Assembly: GCA_016793635.1 (NCBI GenBank)
Contig: JAEUMD010000011.1
Location: forward strand, 124,001-188,000
DNA length: 64,000 bases
Direction: 5' to 3'
Source of the DNA: Hyphomicrobiaceae bacterium
Lineage (GTDB): Bacteria > Pseudomonadota > Alphaproteobacteria > Rhizobiales > Hyphomicrobiaceae
Part shown: one piece after another, positions 41,035 to 51,185 of the stretch
Layout: each line of letters starts with the position of its first letter
How positions within the stretch are numbered: the first letter of the stretch is position 1
The notes under the pieces: generated by a model
What the model saw: only the letters and a program-made list of their open reading frames with translations
Databases searched by the model: none
Told to the model about the DNA's origin: nothing
Made by a program: the position numbers and the translations under genes

Positions 41035-42435
41035 TCAAGCGGGGACTACCCCGCCGCCGCCGCGATGCTCGGAGGAGACGCCGAGGGCGCGTAGCTTGCG
41101 ATGCAGCGCCGACCGCTCCATACCGACGAACTCGGCCGTGCGCGAGATGTTTCCGCCGAAACGGTTGATCTGAGCCAGCAGGTATTCGCGCTCGAAGATT
41201 TCGCGAGCTTCGCGCAGAGGCAGGCTCATCAGATGCTCGGCGCCGCCGTTCACGGGCAGCGGAACGTTCGAGCCGATCTCGTCGGGCAGCATGTCGGCGG
41301 TAATCATCGCCCCCGGCTCGCCACCGGCGAGAATCATCAGGCGCTCGATGTTGTTGCGAAGCTCGCGCACGTTGCCGGGCCAATCGTGCGCTTGCAGCAC
41401 GGCGATGGCATCCTCGCCGATGCGTCGTGGTGCGAGGCCCGACGCCTGCGCCACCTGATTGACGAAGAACTCGATGAGCTGCGGGATGTCGTCACGCCGC
41501 TCGGCGAGGCTCGGCACGCGCAACGGCACCACGTTAAGGCGGTGGTAGAGGTCCTCGCGGAACCGCCCCTCCTGCATCTCGCGCTCAAGGTCGCGGCTGG
41601 TGGACGAGATGATGCGCACGTCGACGGCAACCTTCTGCGTGCCGCCGAGGCGAAGGAACTTCTGCTCGACGAGCACGCGCAACACCTTGCCTTGCGTCTC
41701 GAGGGGCATGTCCGCCACTTCGTCGATATAAAGCGTGCCGCCATGCGCCTCCTCGAGCGCGCCGACCTTGCGCGGCGTGCCGGCACGATCCTCCATGCCG
41801 AACATTTCCTCCTCGACGCGGTCCGGCGCCATCGCCGCCGCATTGAGCACGACGAAGGGACCGTCCTTGCGGGCCGAACGCATATGGATGACGCGCGCCG
41901 CGAGTTCCTTGCCGGTGCCTGACGCGCCGCGGATCAAGATGCGACTGTTGGTCGGCGCGACGCGATCGATGCTCGAGCGCAGGTGGTTGATCGCGGCGGA
42001 TTGGCCGATCATCTCCGTCGTCACGGTCGAGCGTTCACGCAGCTCCCGCACCTCGCGGCGAAGCTGCTGCGCTTCGAGCGCGCGTAGCGCCACCAGGATG
42101 AGGCGGTCCGCCTTGAACGGCTTCTCGATGTAGTCGTAGGCGCCGCGCCGGATAGCTGTCACCGCGGTCTCGATGTTGCCGTGACCCGAGATGATGACGA
42201 CGGGAAGGTCCGGATAGGTTGCCTTGATGGCCGAGAGAACCTCGAGGCCATCGAGCCGGCTGCCCTGAAGCCAGATGTCGAGAATGACGAGATGCGGACG
42301 GCGATCCTCGATCGCACGCAGCGCCTCGTCGCTGTCACGGGCGAGGCGTGTCTTGTGTCCCTCGTCTTCGAGGATGCCGGCCACGAGCTCCCGGATGTCT
42401 GCCTCGTCGTCGACGATCAGAATATCTGCCGCCAT
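41035..42435 (-). CDS. ntrX: Nitrogen-related response regulator NtrX
   Basis: 466 residues: receiver (about 1-120, phospho-Asp in HLVILDIWLQGS near 53), an AAA+ domain with Walker A GASGTGKE and Walker B GGTLYIDEV, and a C-terminal Fis-type helix-turn-helix (NRFGGNISRTAEFVGMERSALHRKLRALG). The AAA+ domain lacks the GAFTGA loop that contacts sigma-54: the corresponding stretch reads FGMEDRAGTPRKVGALEEA. This is the normal alphaproteobacterial NtrX state, suggesting it acts with sigma-70. NtrY upstream is its kinase. Confidence 0.95.
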   Translation of the reverse strand: MAADILIVDDEADIRELVAGILEDEGHKTRLARDSDEALRAIEDRRPHLVILDIWLQGSRLDGLEVLSAIKATYPDLPVVIISGHGNIETAVTAIRRGAYDYIEKPFKADRLILVALRALEAQQLRREVRELRERSTVTTEMIGQSAAINHLRSSIDRVAPTNSRILIRGASGTGKELAARVIHMRSARKDGPFVVLNAAAMAPDRVEEEMFGMEDRAGTPRKVGALEEAHGGTLYIDEVADMPLETQGKVLRVLVEQKFLRLGGTQKVAVDVRIISSTSRDLEREMQEGRFREDLYHRLNVVPLRVPSLAERRDDIPQLIEFFVNQVAQASGLAPRRIGEDAIAVLQAHDWPGNVRELRNNIERLMILAGGEPGAMITADMLPDEIGSNVPLPVNGGAEHLMSLPLREAREIFEREYLLAQINRFGGNISRTAEFVGMERSALHRKLRALGVSSEHRGGGGVVPA

Positions 42436-42496
42436 TGAACCCGTCCTCCTCGCTCAAGTCATGGCGCCGCGTGCCGGCGCACTCAACGTTGTCGGC

Positions 42497-44815
42497 TCAA
42501 CCGCTGACGCGGCCTGCCGCGGAAACCCTCATGCGCTCTTCGCCGTGCGCTTCAGCCGGCGCGCCGCCAGCGCTGGTGGTGGTGATCGGCAACACCATGC
42601 GCACACGTGCGCCGTGCTTGCGCCCTTCTGCCGGTGGCGCGTCGTCGAGCAGCAGCGTGCCGCCATGCTGCTCTGTGATCTTCTGCACCATGGCGAGGCC
42701 GAGACCGGTGCCCTTGTGACCCTTCGTTGTCACGTAAGGCTCGAGCAGCCGCATGCGGTTCTGCTTCGGGAAGCCCGGACCGTTGTCAATCACCTCGATG
42801 GTGGCGCGCCCCCCTTCGACCGAAAGCCGCGTCTCGACCATGCCTTTCCAGCCGGGCTCCGAAGCACACTGCTCGGCCGCCTGCTCGACAGCTTCGGTGG
42901 CATTCTTCACCAGATTCGTCACCGCCTGCGAGATCAGCCGGCGGTCGAAGCTTCCTACCAAGGCGGAGTCGGGAAGGGTCGTGCGGTATTCGACGTTGGG
43001 ATGGCCCTCGCGGAACAGCAGCGCCGGCTCCTGCACCGCCTGGCGCAGATCGACATCCGCCATTTCGGGCTTCGGCATGCGCGCGAACGAGGCGAACTCG
43101 TCGACCATCGCCTTGAGGTCCCCAACCTGACGCACGATTGTATCGGTCAGCTTGTCGAAGGTCTCGCGATCGTTCTGGATCGACGCGCCGTACTTGCGCT
43201 TGAGGCGCTCGGCCGAGAGTTGTATCGGCGTCAGCGGATTCTTGATCTCGTGGGCGATGCGGCGCGCGACATCGGCCCAGGCGCTCGTCCTCTGCGCCGA
43301 GACGAGTTCGGTGATGTCGTCGAACGTGACGACCGTGCCGACGTCGGCGCCACCCGCCTTCTCGTCGGTGATGCGGACCGCGAATGTTCGCTCGTCACCG
43401 GCGACATCGACCGTCACCTGTGCCGGATTGCGGCTCGTCTTGTGCGGCTCGGCGGCGCGCGCATCGAGCACAGGTGCGAAGGCCGGCACCGCATTGCGCA
43501 GGAGCTTGCCGACGAGCTCGTTCTCGGGAACGCCGAGCAGCGCCTCGGCGGCGCGGCTGGCAAGCTCGATGCGCCCGCTGCTGTCGAGGCCGATGACACC
43601 CGCCGAAACGCCGGAGAGCACAGCCTCCATGAAGCGGCGGCGCTCGAGCAATTGCTCGTTCGCCGTCATCAGGGCATCGCGCTGGTGCTTCAATTCACGC
43701 GTCATCGTGTTGAATGTCGCCGACAAGCGGCGGAGGTCGCCTTCGCCGCGCTTCTCGGGCAACTGCACATTGAGATTGCCGGTCGAAACCTCCGATGCGG
43801 CGCCGATGAGCCGGCGGATCGGAGCGACGAAACGGCCGGCGAACCAGAGGCCCGCCCAGATCGCCGCCAGCAACGCCGTCATCGAGATCATCAGGTACAT
43901 GAGCGCGTGCGCCCACTTGAGATTGCCGCGCGAGCGCCGGAGCTGGTTGTACTCGGCCACGTTTTGCTCGGTCCGCTGGAGGTGGCCGAGCACGTCCGGG
44001 CTCACACGGCGGCTGACGTAGAGATACCAACCGGGGAAGCTCTGCAACTTGCCCATCGCCGTGATGCGAACGTCTTCCATCGAGATCGACAGCGGCACCT
44101 GCCCGGCGCGCACCTCGTCGAGTGCCGCCCGCGTCGGTTGGGCGAACGGAAGTCGAGCATCCTCGACGGCCGCGATCACGGGCTTGCCGCGGTCGTCGAT
44201 GATGAAGGCAGCGGGCAGATCGCGCAGACCGGCTTGGGCGATGACGAGGCGCCGGAGCTGCTCATGGTCGCCAGATACCACCGGTGCGGCGGAATCGAGA
44301 TCGCGCGCCATATTGAGCAGGTCGTTGCGGATCACCTGCCCGTGCTCTTCCACGTACGCTTCGGCGACCCCGCGCGAATCCGCGATGAGCTCGCGCACGC
44401 GACCGGAGAACCAGCCGTCGAGCGATCGGGAGAAGGTCACCGTAGCGGCCACCGCCAGCAGTAGCGCCGGCAACGCCGCCACCAGTGAGAACAACGCGAC
44501 GATGCGGATGTGAAGCCGGGCGCCGGCGCTCTTGGCGCGCCAGGCCCGCCATAGCCCCACGATCTGCCAGGTGATGACGCCGATCATCGCCAGGATCAGC
44601 GCGACATTGGCGAACAGCGCGCTCCACACCACCCCGCCGCTCGGCGCGATCGGGGTGAGGCCGGTCAGGATCAGATAGGTGGCCAGGGCGGAGACGAGCG
44701 AGAGAACGACCACAACGAGGCCGACCCAGAACGAGCGCTCACTCGGATCCAAATGGGGCATGCGCGACCGGCCACCATCGGGCGTTGTTGCGCCCACTCC
44801 CTCTGCCCATGTCAT
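42497..44815 (-). CDS. ntrY: Nitrogen-related sensor histidine kinase NtrY
   Basis: 772 residues. Membrane helices near 30-50, 62-84 and 105-127 and one at about 308-330 flank a periplasmic region. Then HAMP (about 330-385), PAS (about 400-510), HisKA with the phosphorylated His in [17 protein letters not shown] (about residue 520) and HATPase with NLVKNATEAV, DNGPGFP and GTGLGLAMV. It phosphorylates NtrX and is linked to nitrogen and envelope regulation. A 295-base gap separates it from ntrC, so it likely has its own promoter. Confidence 0.95.
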   Translation of the reverse strand: MTWAEGVGATTPDGGRSRMPHLDPSERSFWVGLVVVVLSLVSALATYLILTGLTPIAPSGGVVWSALFANVALILAMIGVITWQIVGLWRAWRAKSAGARLHIRIVALFSLVAALPALLLAVAATVTFSRSLDGWFSGRVRELIADSRGVAEAYVEEHGQVIRNDLLNMARDLDSAAPVVSGDHEQLRRLVIAQAGLRDLPAAFIIDDRGKPVIAAVEDARLPFAQPTRAALDEVRAGQVPLSISMEDVRITAMGKLQSFPGWYLYVSRRVSPDVLGHLQRTEQNVAEYNQLRRSRGNLKWAHALMYLMISMTALLAAIWAGLWFAGRFVAPIRRLIGAASEVSTGNLNVQLPEKRGEGDLRRLSATFNTMTRELKHQRDALMTANEQLLERRRFMEAVLSGVSAGVIGLDSSGRIELASRAAEALLGVPENELVGKLLRNAVPAFAPVLDARAAEPHKTSRNPAQVTVDVAGDERTFAVRITDEKAGGADVGTVVTFDDITELVSAQRTSAWADVARRIAHEIKNPLTPIQLSAERLKRKYGASIQNDRETFDKLTDTIVRQVGDLKAMVDEFASFARMPKPEMADVDLRQAVQEPALLFREGHPNVEYRTTLPDSALVGSFDRRLISQAVTNLVKNATEAVEQAAEQCASEPGWKGMVETRLSVEGGRATIEVIDNGPGFPKQNRMRLLEPYVTTKGHKGTGLGLAMVQKITEQHGGTLLLDDAPPAEGRKHGARVRMVLPITTTSAGGAPAEAHGEERMRVSAAGRVSG

Positions 44816-44900
44816 CGATCAAGCTCATCCACAGTGGTGCCGGTCGACAGCGCCCGCGAACCCGGCACGACAAACCTTTGAAATTTCACTGGTTCGTCAG

Positions 44901-44951
44901 CAGATGCGAGCGCCGGTCCCCGGACCGGCAGCGTCAGGCGAGACGCATCTG
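44901..44951 (-). promoter_or_regulatory. Nested inverted repeat in the ntrC-ntrY gap
   Basis: The 295-base gap 44816-45110 holds no gene. An outer perfect stem CAGATGCG (44901-44908) with CGCATCTG (44944-44951) encloses GCCGGTCC-CC-GGACCGGC (44912-44929) and a short GCGTC/GACGC pair (44931-44946). No T-run follows. It could be an attenuator, an operator or part of a small RNA in front of ntrY. Confidence 0.45.
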
Positions 44952-45110
44952 CCGCAGTGGCGCGGAGCAGGCACATTAGGACATCCCAACTGTGACATTT
45001 TCGCGACATGCACAACGAGTAGCGCCGCAGCCACACCGCGTCAAGAAAACATACCGCTTGACCGGACGATTAGGACCGTTGCGAGCGGCGCTGGCGAGGA
45101 CGCCACCGCA

Positions 45111-46556
45111 TCAGGGCGAGGGTGTGCGGTAGACGCGAATATTGAGCGCCTTGATGCGAGCCCTGAGCGTGTTCCTGTTGAGCCCGAGCAGTTCCGCCGC
45201 ACGGATCTGGTTACCCCGCGTGGCAGCGAGGGCGGCGGCGAGGAGCGGCTGCTCCACCTGCCGGATAATGCGGTCGTAGAGGCCAGGCGGGGGCAGGTTC
45301 GATCCGAAGCTCGTGAAGTAACCGCCGAGATACCGCTCGACCATTTCGGAGAGGTCACGCCCGTCGCCAGTCTGCTCCGGCGCGGGCGCGGGGGCCTGCT
45401 CGGCCAGCTCCTGTTCGACGATCTGCCCGGTCAGCGTGTCCTGGGGATGCAGGGCGACGAGGCGGCGCACGAAGTTCTCAAGCTCGCGGATGTTGCCCGG
45501 CCACGTGTACGACTTCAGCCGGTCGATGGCGGCCGTCTCGATCGACTTCTGACCGAGTCCCTCGCGGGCGGCGATGCGCAGGAAATGGCGCACGAGATCG
45601 CCGATGTCGTCCAGGCGCTCGCGCAACGGCGGTATGCGCACCGGGACGACGTTGAGGCGGTAGAACAGATCCTCGCGGAACAGGCCCTGCGCGATCTGTG
45701 CCTTCAGATCGCGGTGGGTCGCCGCGATGATGCGGACGTTGGTCTTGATCGGCGTGCGTCCGCCGACCGTCGTATATTCGCCCTGCTGAAGCACGCGCAG
45801 CAGCCGCGTCTGCGCCTCGAGCGGCATGTCGCCGATCTCGTCGAGGAAGAGCGTTCCCCCCTCCGCCTGCTCGAATCGTCCCTGGGTTCGAACCTGCGCG
45901 CCTGTGAACGCACCCTTCTCGTGACCAAAGAGCTCGCTCTCGATCAGCTCACGCGGGATCGCCGCCATATTGAGCGCGACGAAGGGGCCGGTCCTCCGCT
46001 TGCCGTAGTCGTGCAGCACACGCGCAACCAGCTCCTTGCCGGTACCGCTCTCGCCCGTGATCATCACGGTGAGATCGGTCTGCGTCAGTCGCGCCAGCGC
46101 ACGATAGATTTCCTGCATCGCTGGCGAGCGGCCGATCAGCGGCAGCTCCTCGCCATCGGCCTCGGCCTGTGCGCGCTGCGGCCGGCGCCCCGGCTCGGCA
46201 AGCGCGCGGCCGACGACGGAGACCAGCTCCGTCAGGTCGAATGGCTTCGGCAGATATTCATAAGCGCCCTTCTCCGCCGCCGTCAGCGCCGTCATCAGCG
46301 TGTTCTGCGCGCTCATGACGATGATGGGCAGCTCGGGCCGCAGCTTCTTGATGCGCGGTATGAGGTCGAAGGCGTTCTCGTCGGGCATCACGACGTCGGT
46401 GATGACGACATCGCCCTCGCCCTGACTCACCCATCTCCAAAGCGTCGCTGCGTTACCGGTCGCGCGCGGGGCATATCCCGCGCGGGCCAGCGCCTGGTTC
46501 AACACCGTGCGGATCGCGGTGTCGTCGTCGGCGATCAGAATCGTGCCTCGCGCCAT
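45111..46556 (-). CDS. ntrC: Nitrogen regulation response regulator NtrC (NR-I)
   Basis: 481 residues: receiver with phospho-Asp in [15 protein letters not shown] (about 54), sigma-54 AAA+ domain with Walker A GESGTGKE, an intact GAFTGA loop ([14 protein letters not shown], about residue 213), Walker [14 protein letters not shown], and a C-terminal helix-turn-helix [21 protein letters not shown]. It activates sigma-54 promoters under nitrogen limitation and is phosphorylated by NtrB just upstream. Confidence 0.96.
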   Translation of the reverse strand: MARGTILIADDDTAIRTVLNQALARAGYAPRATGNAATLWRWVSQGEGDVVITDVVMPDENAFDLIPRIKKLRPELPIIVMSAQNTLMTALTAAEKGAYEYLPKPFDLTELVSVVGRALAEPGRRPQRAQAEADGEELPLIGRSPAMQEIYRALARLTQTDLTVMITGESGTGKELVARVLHDYGKRRTGPFVALNMAAIPRELIESELFGHEKGAFTGAQVRTQGRFEQAEGGTLFLDEIGDMPLEAQTRLLRVLQQGEYTTVGGRTPIKTNVRIIAATHRDLKAQIAQGLFREDLFYRLNVVPVRIPPLRERLDDIGDLVRHFLRIAAREGLGQKSIETAAIDRLKSYTWPGNIRELENFVRRLVALHPQDTLTGQIVEQELAEQAPAPAPEQTGDGRDLSEMVERYLGGYFTSFGSNLPPPGLYDRIIRQVEQPLLAAALAATRGNQIRAAELLGLNRNTLRARIKALNIRVYRTPSP

Positions 46557-46572
46557 TTGTCGTGCCTCCGCG

Positions 46573-47937
46573 TCAGTACGGCTTGGGCGTTCGGTGCGCG
46601 CCCTGCTGCATCGGCAGGAGCACGCGGAAGATGGTCTTGGTGGGTTCGCTGTCGCATTCGATGATGCCGCCGTGATCGCCGATGATCTTGGCGACGAGAG
46701 CGAGGCCGAGGCCCGTCCCCGACGGCTTCGTCGTCACGAACGGATCGAAGATCTGGCCTTTCAGATGGTCCGGAACGCCGGGGCCGTTATCTTCGATCTG
46801 GATCATCAGCGGCAGCGAGATCCGCGCGTCGGTGCCAGGAACGGACAGGCGCATGCCGGGGCGAAAGCCCGTTTGAATGATGATGCGGCCGTTGTCGTTG
46901 TCGCCGATCGCCTCGACGGCGTTCTTGAACAGGTTGAGGAACGCCTGCACCAACTTGTCGCGACTGCCCGGAACAGGAGGAAGCGAAGGATCGTAGTCCT
47001 CGACGAAGCGGATATGGCGGCCGGCGCCCGAGTGCATCAAGCGGCGCACGTGATCGAGTACGTCGTGGATATTGATCGGCTCCACTTGCAGCGGACGCTC
47101 GTCACCGAACACTTCCATGCGATCGACGAGGTCGCGAATGCGGTCCGTCTCGGCGCAGATGAGCTGCGCCAGCGCACGGTCCTCGTCTGTCACGACGGGC
47201 TCCAGCAACTGCGCGGCGCCGCGGATGCCGGAAAGTGGATTCTTGATCTCGTGAGCCAGCACCGCGGCCATGCCCGAAACCGAGCGCGCCGCCGCGCGGT
47301 GCGTCATCTGGCGTTCGATCATCAGCGCCATCGAGCGCTGCTGGAGCATCAGGAACACGTAGCTCGGCCGATCCGGTATCGGCCCGCCGTAAACGTCGAC
47401 GAGCTTCGGCCCTGAGAATTTCGGCGTGACGATCTCGACACCGTACTCGTTGAAGGTGGCGCCTGTCGTTCGCACCTGCTCGACGAGTGCGAGCAGCGGG
47501 CAACCGAAGGCGACGACCTCGTCGAGCCGCTGGCGCTTCAACATCGTTTGGCCGGTCGAGGTGAACACTTCCGCCGCAGCGTTCGCGTAGACGACGCGGT
47601 TGCTCTCGTCGAGAACCAGGATCGCGTGCGGTAAGACCGCGAGCAGCAGGTCGTGTTCGATCGGGCGCCGGGCAGGTACGGCAGCGTGAGTCGCCCCCAC
47701 CGCCTCGGCGACACCCGTTCCAGCGTCGACGACGATCGCGCGCGCCGCAGCTCCCTCCGAGATGCCTGGGCGCGTCGGCCGGCCGGCAGAGCGCACTTGA
47801 GACGCGGTCGCCGCAGCTTTTCCCGACCCTCCGGCGTCAGCACTCTTGCCCGCAGGCTTGGGCCGCTCGGCGGCTCGCGACGGCGGCGCTGCCTTGCCGG
47901 ACTTGCTCGACCCGCTCTTCTTCCCCGGCGATTTCAT
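46573..47937 (-). CDS. ntrB: Nitrogen regulation sensor kinase NtrB (NR-II)
   Basis: 454 residues starting at the ATGA overlap with dusB. About 95 N-terminal residues are Lys/Ser/Ala-rich and low-complexity ([20 protein letters not shown]), longer than usual for NtrB. The PAS domain follows (about 100-210, [27 protein letters not shown]), then HisKA with [22 protein letters not shown] (His at about 228) and HATPase with [23 protein letters not shown] and GTGLGLALV. It is cytoplasmic and acts with PII protein on NtrC. Confidence 0.94.
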   Translation of the reverse strand: MKSPGKKSGSSKSGKAAPPSRAAERPKPAGKSADAGGSGKAAATASQVRSAGRPTRPGISEGAAARAIVVDAGTGVAEAVGATHAAVPARRPIEHDLLLAVLPHAILVLDESNRVVYANAAAEVFTSTGQTMLKRQRLDEVVAFGCPLLALVEQVRTTGATFNEYGVEIVTPKFSGPKLVDVYGGPIPDRPSYVFLMLQQRSMALMIERQMTHRAAARSVSGMAAVLAHEIKNPLSGIRGAAQLLEPVVTDEDRALAQLICAETDRIRDLVDRMEVFGDERPLQVEPINIHDVLDHVRRLMHSGAGRHIRFVEDYDPSLPPVPGSRDKLVQAFLNLFKNAVEAIGDNDNGRIIIQTGFRPGMRLSVPGTDARISLPLMIQIEDNGPGVPDHLKGQIFDPFVTTKPSGTGLGLALVAKIIGDHGGIIECDSEPTKTIFRVLLPMQQGAHRTPKPY

Positions 47938-49007
47938 GCTGCCGCCTCGCCCATACCGGCATCCCCGTAGGCATCCGCCAATCCCGCGAGCACACGCTCG
48001 GCGACGTCGTCGGTGCAAAGCCGGCGGCGCCATCCCTTGAGCCGCTCGCCCTGAAGCCCAGCGCTCTCGAGGTACCAACCGATGTGCTTACGTGCGTTTC
48101 TGAGCCCGAGATCGCGCCCGTAGTGCTCGAGCATCGAGGTGACGTGCTCGATGGCGATGTCGCGTTGAACGTCCAGATCGGGCGGACCAGGGTCGCGCCC
48201 GTTGGAAAGAGTCGCTGCGATCCGCCCGGGCAACCACGGAGCACCGTAAGCGCCCCGCCCGACCATCACGCCATCGGCACCGGACTGCTCCAGCGCCCTG
48301 CCCGCCTCGGCCGGGTTGGTGATGTCGCCGTTGACGATCACGGGCACTGAAACGGCGTCCGCGACCGAGCGTACCGCGCGCCAGTCCGCCGAACCCTTGA
48401 AGAAATCCGAGCGGGTGCGCCCGTGAATGGTGACCAGCCGGACACCGGCCGCTTCGGCGCGGCGAGCGATGTCTGGCGCGTTGAGGCAGTTGCGATCCCA
48501 GCCGAGACGCATCTTGAGCGTAACGGGGACAGATACGGCCCCGACCACCGCCTCAATCAGCGAGAGTGCATGGTCCGGCTCGCGCATCAGCGCACTGCCC
48601 GAAAGCTTGCCCGTCACTTCCTTGGCCGGGCAGCCCATGTTGATATCGACGACCTCGGCGCCCATGTCCGCGGCGATACGCGCACCCTCACTCATCCAGC
48701 GCGCCTCACGGCCCGCGATCTGCACTGCGAACGGGCGCAACTCCCGCCCGGTGATCCGTCGCAGGACATCGCGTCGCTCGGTCACGAGCGCCTCACTGGC
48801 AACCATTTCTGAGACGACGAGACCAGCCCCCAGCCGGTGGGCAAGGCGCCGGAAGGGCAGATCCGAGACGCCTGACATGGGAGCGAGCGCGACCGGGTTG
48901 GCGAGCACCGACTGGCCGAGCGCAAGCCCCCGCTGCCGCGCGGCATGCCGGCCGGCGGCCCGAGCCGACGCTGGCGCGCCTTCGGCCAAATAATCCTTGC
49001 TGCTCAT
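47934..49007 (-). CDS. dusB: tRNA-dihydrouridine synthase (NifR3/DusB family)
   Basis: 357 residues from MSSKDYLAEG. It reduces uridines in the tRNA D-loop using FMN. Motifs: LAPMSGVSDLPFRRLAHRLGAGLVVSEM, the catalytic Cys in VVDINMGCPAKEVTGKLSGSAL, RLGWD, VTIHGRTRSDFFKGSADW and GADGVMVGRGAYG. The gene is the classical nifR3 upstream of ntrBC and is co-transcribed with them (four-base overlap with ntrB). Confidence 0.95.
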   Translation of the reverse strand: MSSKDYLAEGAPASARAAGRHAARQRGLALGQSVLANPVALAPMSGVSDLPFRRLAHRLGAGLVVSEMVASEALVTERRDVLRRITGRELRPFAVQIAGREARWMSEGARIAADMGAEVVDINMGCPAKEVTGKLSGSALMREPDHALSLIEAVVGAVSVPVTLKMRLGWDRNCLNAPDIARRAEAAGVRLVTIHGRTRSDFFKGSADWRAVRSVADAVSVPVIVNGDITNPAEAGRALEQSGADGVMVGRGAYGAPWLPGRIAATLSNGRDPGPPDLDVQRDIAIEHVTSMLEHYGRDLGLRNARKHIGWYLESAGLQGERLKGWRRRLCTDDVAERVLAGLADAYGDAGMGEAAA

Positions 49008-49119
49008 TTCTTGTGCATTATTTTGTTTGCCACTCAATTGGGCAAGATAGGGGCGTTCGCCCGCTCTCGCAAGTGCGTTCATCGTTTCGGGCGCATTGTC
49101 GCGATCCTCGCCCTCCGTT

Positions 49120-50370
49120 ATGCACCGCTTGAGAGCTTCCGCCCCCGCACTGACCGGAGATCGAGCAACCTTGACGACCGCCGCACTGATCGTCGCAGCT
49201 GGCCGCGGCTCCCGTGCCGCCCGCCCGGGCGACCCGCCAAAGCAATATGCCCTGCTCGCGGGCACGCCGCTGCTGCGGCGAACCATCGATGCGTTTGTCG
49301 GGCACCCGGACATCGATCTCGTCCAGGTCGTCATTCATCCCGACGACACCGATGCCTATTTCGCCAGCGCACCGGATACGTCCCGCATTCTCCCACCCGT
49401 TACCGGTGGAGCCACGCGGCAGTCGTCCGTACTGTGCGGGCTCGAGGCGCTCGCCGCGTTGCCTCGTGACGTACGACCGGAGCGCGTCCTCATTCACGAC
49501 GCCGCACGCCCGTTCGTACCGGACGCAACCATTACCGCCGTCGTCCGCGCGCTCGACCGCGCCGCCGGTGCGCTAGCCGCCGTCGCTCTCTCCGATACTT
49601 TGAAGCGTGCGTCAGCCGGTCTTCACGTGGCCGAGACCATCCCGCGCGCCGGCCTTTGGCGGGCCCAGACGCCGCAGGGTTTTCATCTCGATGCGATCCT
49701 CGCCGCGCACCGCAAGGCGGCGACGCAGGGGCTTGACGACTTCACCGACGACGCCGCCATCGGAGAATGGGCCGGCCTCGGCGTTGCGATCGTCGAGGAC
49801 AGCACACGCAATCTCAAGATCACCACCATCGACGACCTCGAAGCCGCGGAGCGCCTGATGACGAGCCGAGCGAACATGCCGCCTCTTCTCGAGCCGCGGA
49901 TCGGCACGGGTTTCGATGTGCACCGCTTTACCGCAGGCGATCACGTCTGGCTCTGTGGCGTGCGCATACCTCATACGCATGCCCTCGATGGGCATTCCGA
50001 TGCCGATGTCGGCCTGCACGCCCTGACGGATGCGCTTCTCGGCGCGATTGGCGACGGCGACATCGGCCAACATTTCCCGCCGAGTGATCCGAAGTGGAAG
50101 GGTGCTGCTTCACATCTCTTCCTCGCCGACGCGAGACGGCGGGTCGAGGAACGGGGCGGGCGCATTGCCAACGTCGATGTGACGCTGCTGTGCGAGGCGC
50201 CCCGCATCGGGCCGCACCGCGTCGCGATGCAGCAGACCATCGCCGAAATCCTCGGCATCGATACCGCTCGTGTCGGCGTCAAGGCGACGACGACCGAGCA
50301 GCTCGGCTTTACCGGGCGGCGCGAAGGAATCGCCGCGATGGCGAACGCGCTCGTGCTGCTGCCAATCTAG
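49120..50370 (+). CDS. ispDF: Bifunctional IspD/IspF enzyme of the MEP pathway
   Basis: 416 residues from the ATG of MHRLRASAPAL; a TTG 17 codons later (LTTAALIVAAGRGSR) is an alternative. The N-terminal domain is 2-C-methylerythritol 4-phosphate cytidylyltransferase (AAGRGSRAARPGDPPKQYALL, LIHDAARPFV, LWRAQTPQGF). The C-terminal domain is MECDP synthase (RIGTGFDVHRF, HSDADVGLHALTDALLGAIGDGDIGQHFPPSDPKW, with DVH metal ligands). The fusion is common in alphaproteobacteria and joins steps 2 and 5 of isoprenoid precursor synthesis. It is divergent from dusB. Confidence 0.95.
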   Translation: MHRLRASAPALTGDRATLTTAALIVAAGRGSRAARPGDPPKQYALLAGTPLLRRTIDAFVGHPDIDLVQVVIHPDDTDAYFASAPDTSRILPPVTGGATRQSSVLCGLEALAALPRDVRPERVLIHDAARPFVPDATITAVVRALDRAAGALAAVALSDTLKRASAGLHVAETIPRAGLWRAQTPQGFHLDAILAAHRKAATQGLDDFTDDAAIGEWAGLGVAIVEDSTRNLKITTIDDLEAAERLMTSRANMPPLLEPRIGTGFDVHRFTAGDHVWLCGVRIPHTHALDGHSDADVGLHALTDALLGAIGDGDIGQHFPPSDPKWKGAASHLFLADARRRVEERGGRIANVDVTLLCEAPRIGPHRVAMQQTIAEILGIDTARVGVKATTTEQLGFTGRREGIAAMANALVLLPI

Positions 50371-50559
50371 GATTCGTCTCTAAGCAATGCCCTTGGCGAC
50401 GTACCGCCTCCGAGACAGCGGCTCACGGGTTGCGCCCGCAAGTTGCGAATTGCTCACGCCGTCGCCCAACCGACACACCCGGCGCGTTGACCGGCCTGCC
50501 AGAATCGCGGCAGAAAAACGGCGCGTGGTTGTATGATCACGAGCGCTGCGGGGGATGCT

Positions 50560-51048
50560 ATGGACGTGATGAACACTACACTCGAACGGCCTGTTGTTGA
50601 CGCTCAGAGCATCAGCGACATCGCCGAGACCACCGCAGCGACGTGCCTTGCGACACGTGTGCGCCAGCTTTCGCGCATCATCACGCGCGTTTACGACGAT
50701 GCCTTGCGCCCACTCGGCATCACCGGCAGCCAATACACGCTGCTCGCACAGCTGGCATCCCGCGACGGCATCACCGCTGTCGAGATCGGCACCGATCTCG
50801 ACATCGAGAAGTCGACGCTGTCGCGCAACCTGAAGCGTCTTCTGGCTCTCGGCCATCTTATCATGGATCCGCCGGCCGGCAGGCGTGGACGCGGCCTTCA
50901 CCTGACGCCCAAGGGTCAGGCCGTTCTGAAAGACGCATACCCCATCTGGATGGATGCGCAGCGTCGCACCATCGCCGTGATGGGTCCCGAGAGCCGCACG
51001 GTTCTCGATGGTCTGCTCGATCAGGCTGAGAAACTTGTCGCAGCCTGA
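50560..51048 (+). CDS. MarR-family transcriptional regulator
   Basis: 162 residues from MDVMNTTLE; an ATG nine codons upstream is possible. The winged helix-turn-helix runs from LGITGSQYTLLAQLASRDGITAVEIGTDLDIEKSTLSRNLKRLLALGHL to the wing DPPAGRRGRGLHLTPKG. The C-terminal helix completes the dimer interface. Ligand and targets unknown. A strong terminator follows, so it is expressed alone. Confidence 0.88.
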   Translation: MDVMNTTLERPVVDAQSISDIAETTAATCLATRVRQLSRIITRVYDDALRPLGITGSQYTLLAQLASRDGITAVEIGTDLDIEKSTLSRNLKRLLALGHLIMDPPAGRRGRGLHLTPKGQAVLKDAYPIWMDAQRRTIAVMGPESRTVLDGLLDQAEKLVAA

Positions 51049-51139
51049 TCCTGCTGTAGCGTGAAGGACTGTTGCTCCGTCGAGCCGAGTTCAACTCTAT
51101 CGACGGGCTGAATGGTTCCTGTCGCATTCACTCTCTCTC

Positions 51140-51181
51140 GAGCCGGCATGCTCTGCCCAGCATGCCGGCTCTCTCATTTTT
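51140..51181 (+). terminator. Strong terminator after marR
   Basis: A 13-bp perfect stem GAGCCGGCATGCT/AGCATGCCGGCTC with a 6-base loop, followed by TCTCATTTTT. A clear Rho-independent terminator about 90 bases after the marR stop. Confidence 0.9.
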
Positions 51182-51185
51182 GATT

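Noticed and set aside
41035-42435. Loss of the GAFTGA loop in NtrX as a novelty
   Set aside because: Alphaproteobacterial NtrX proteins normally lack it, so it is expected.
42275-44464. 729-residue plus-strand frame opposite ntrX/ntrY
   Set aside because: Shadow of ntrY; His/Arg-rich and without domain signatures.
45885-45905. GGGTTCGAACC tRNA T-arm-like sequence
   Set aside because: It lies inside the ntrC coding frame and no cloverleaf can be drawn around it.
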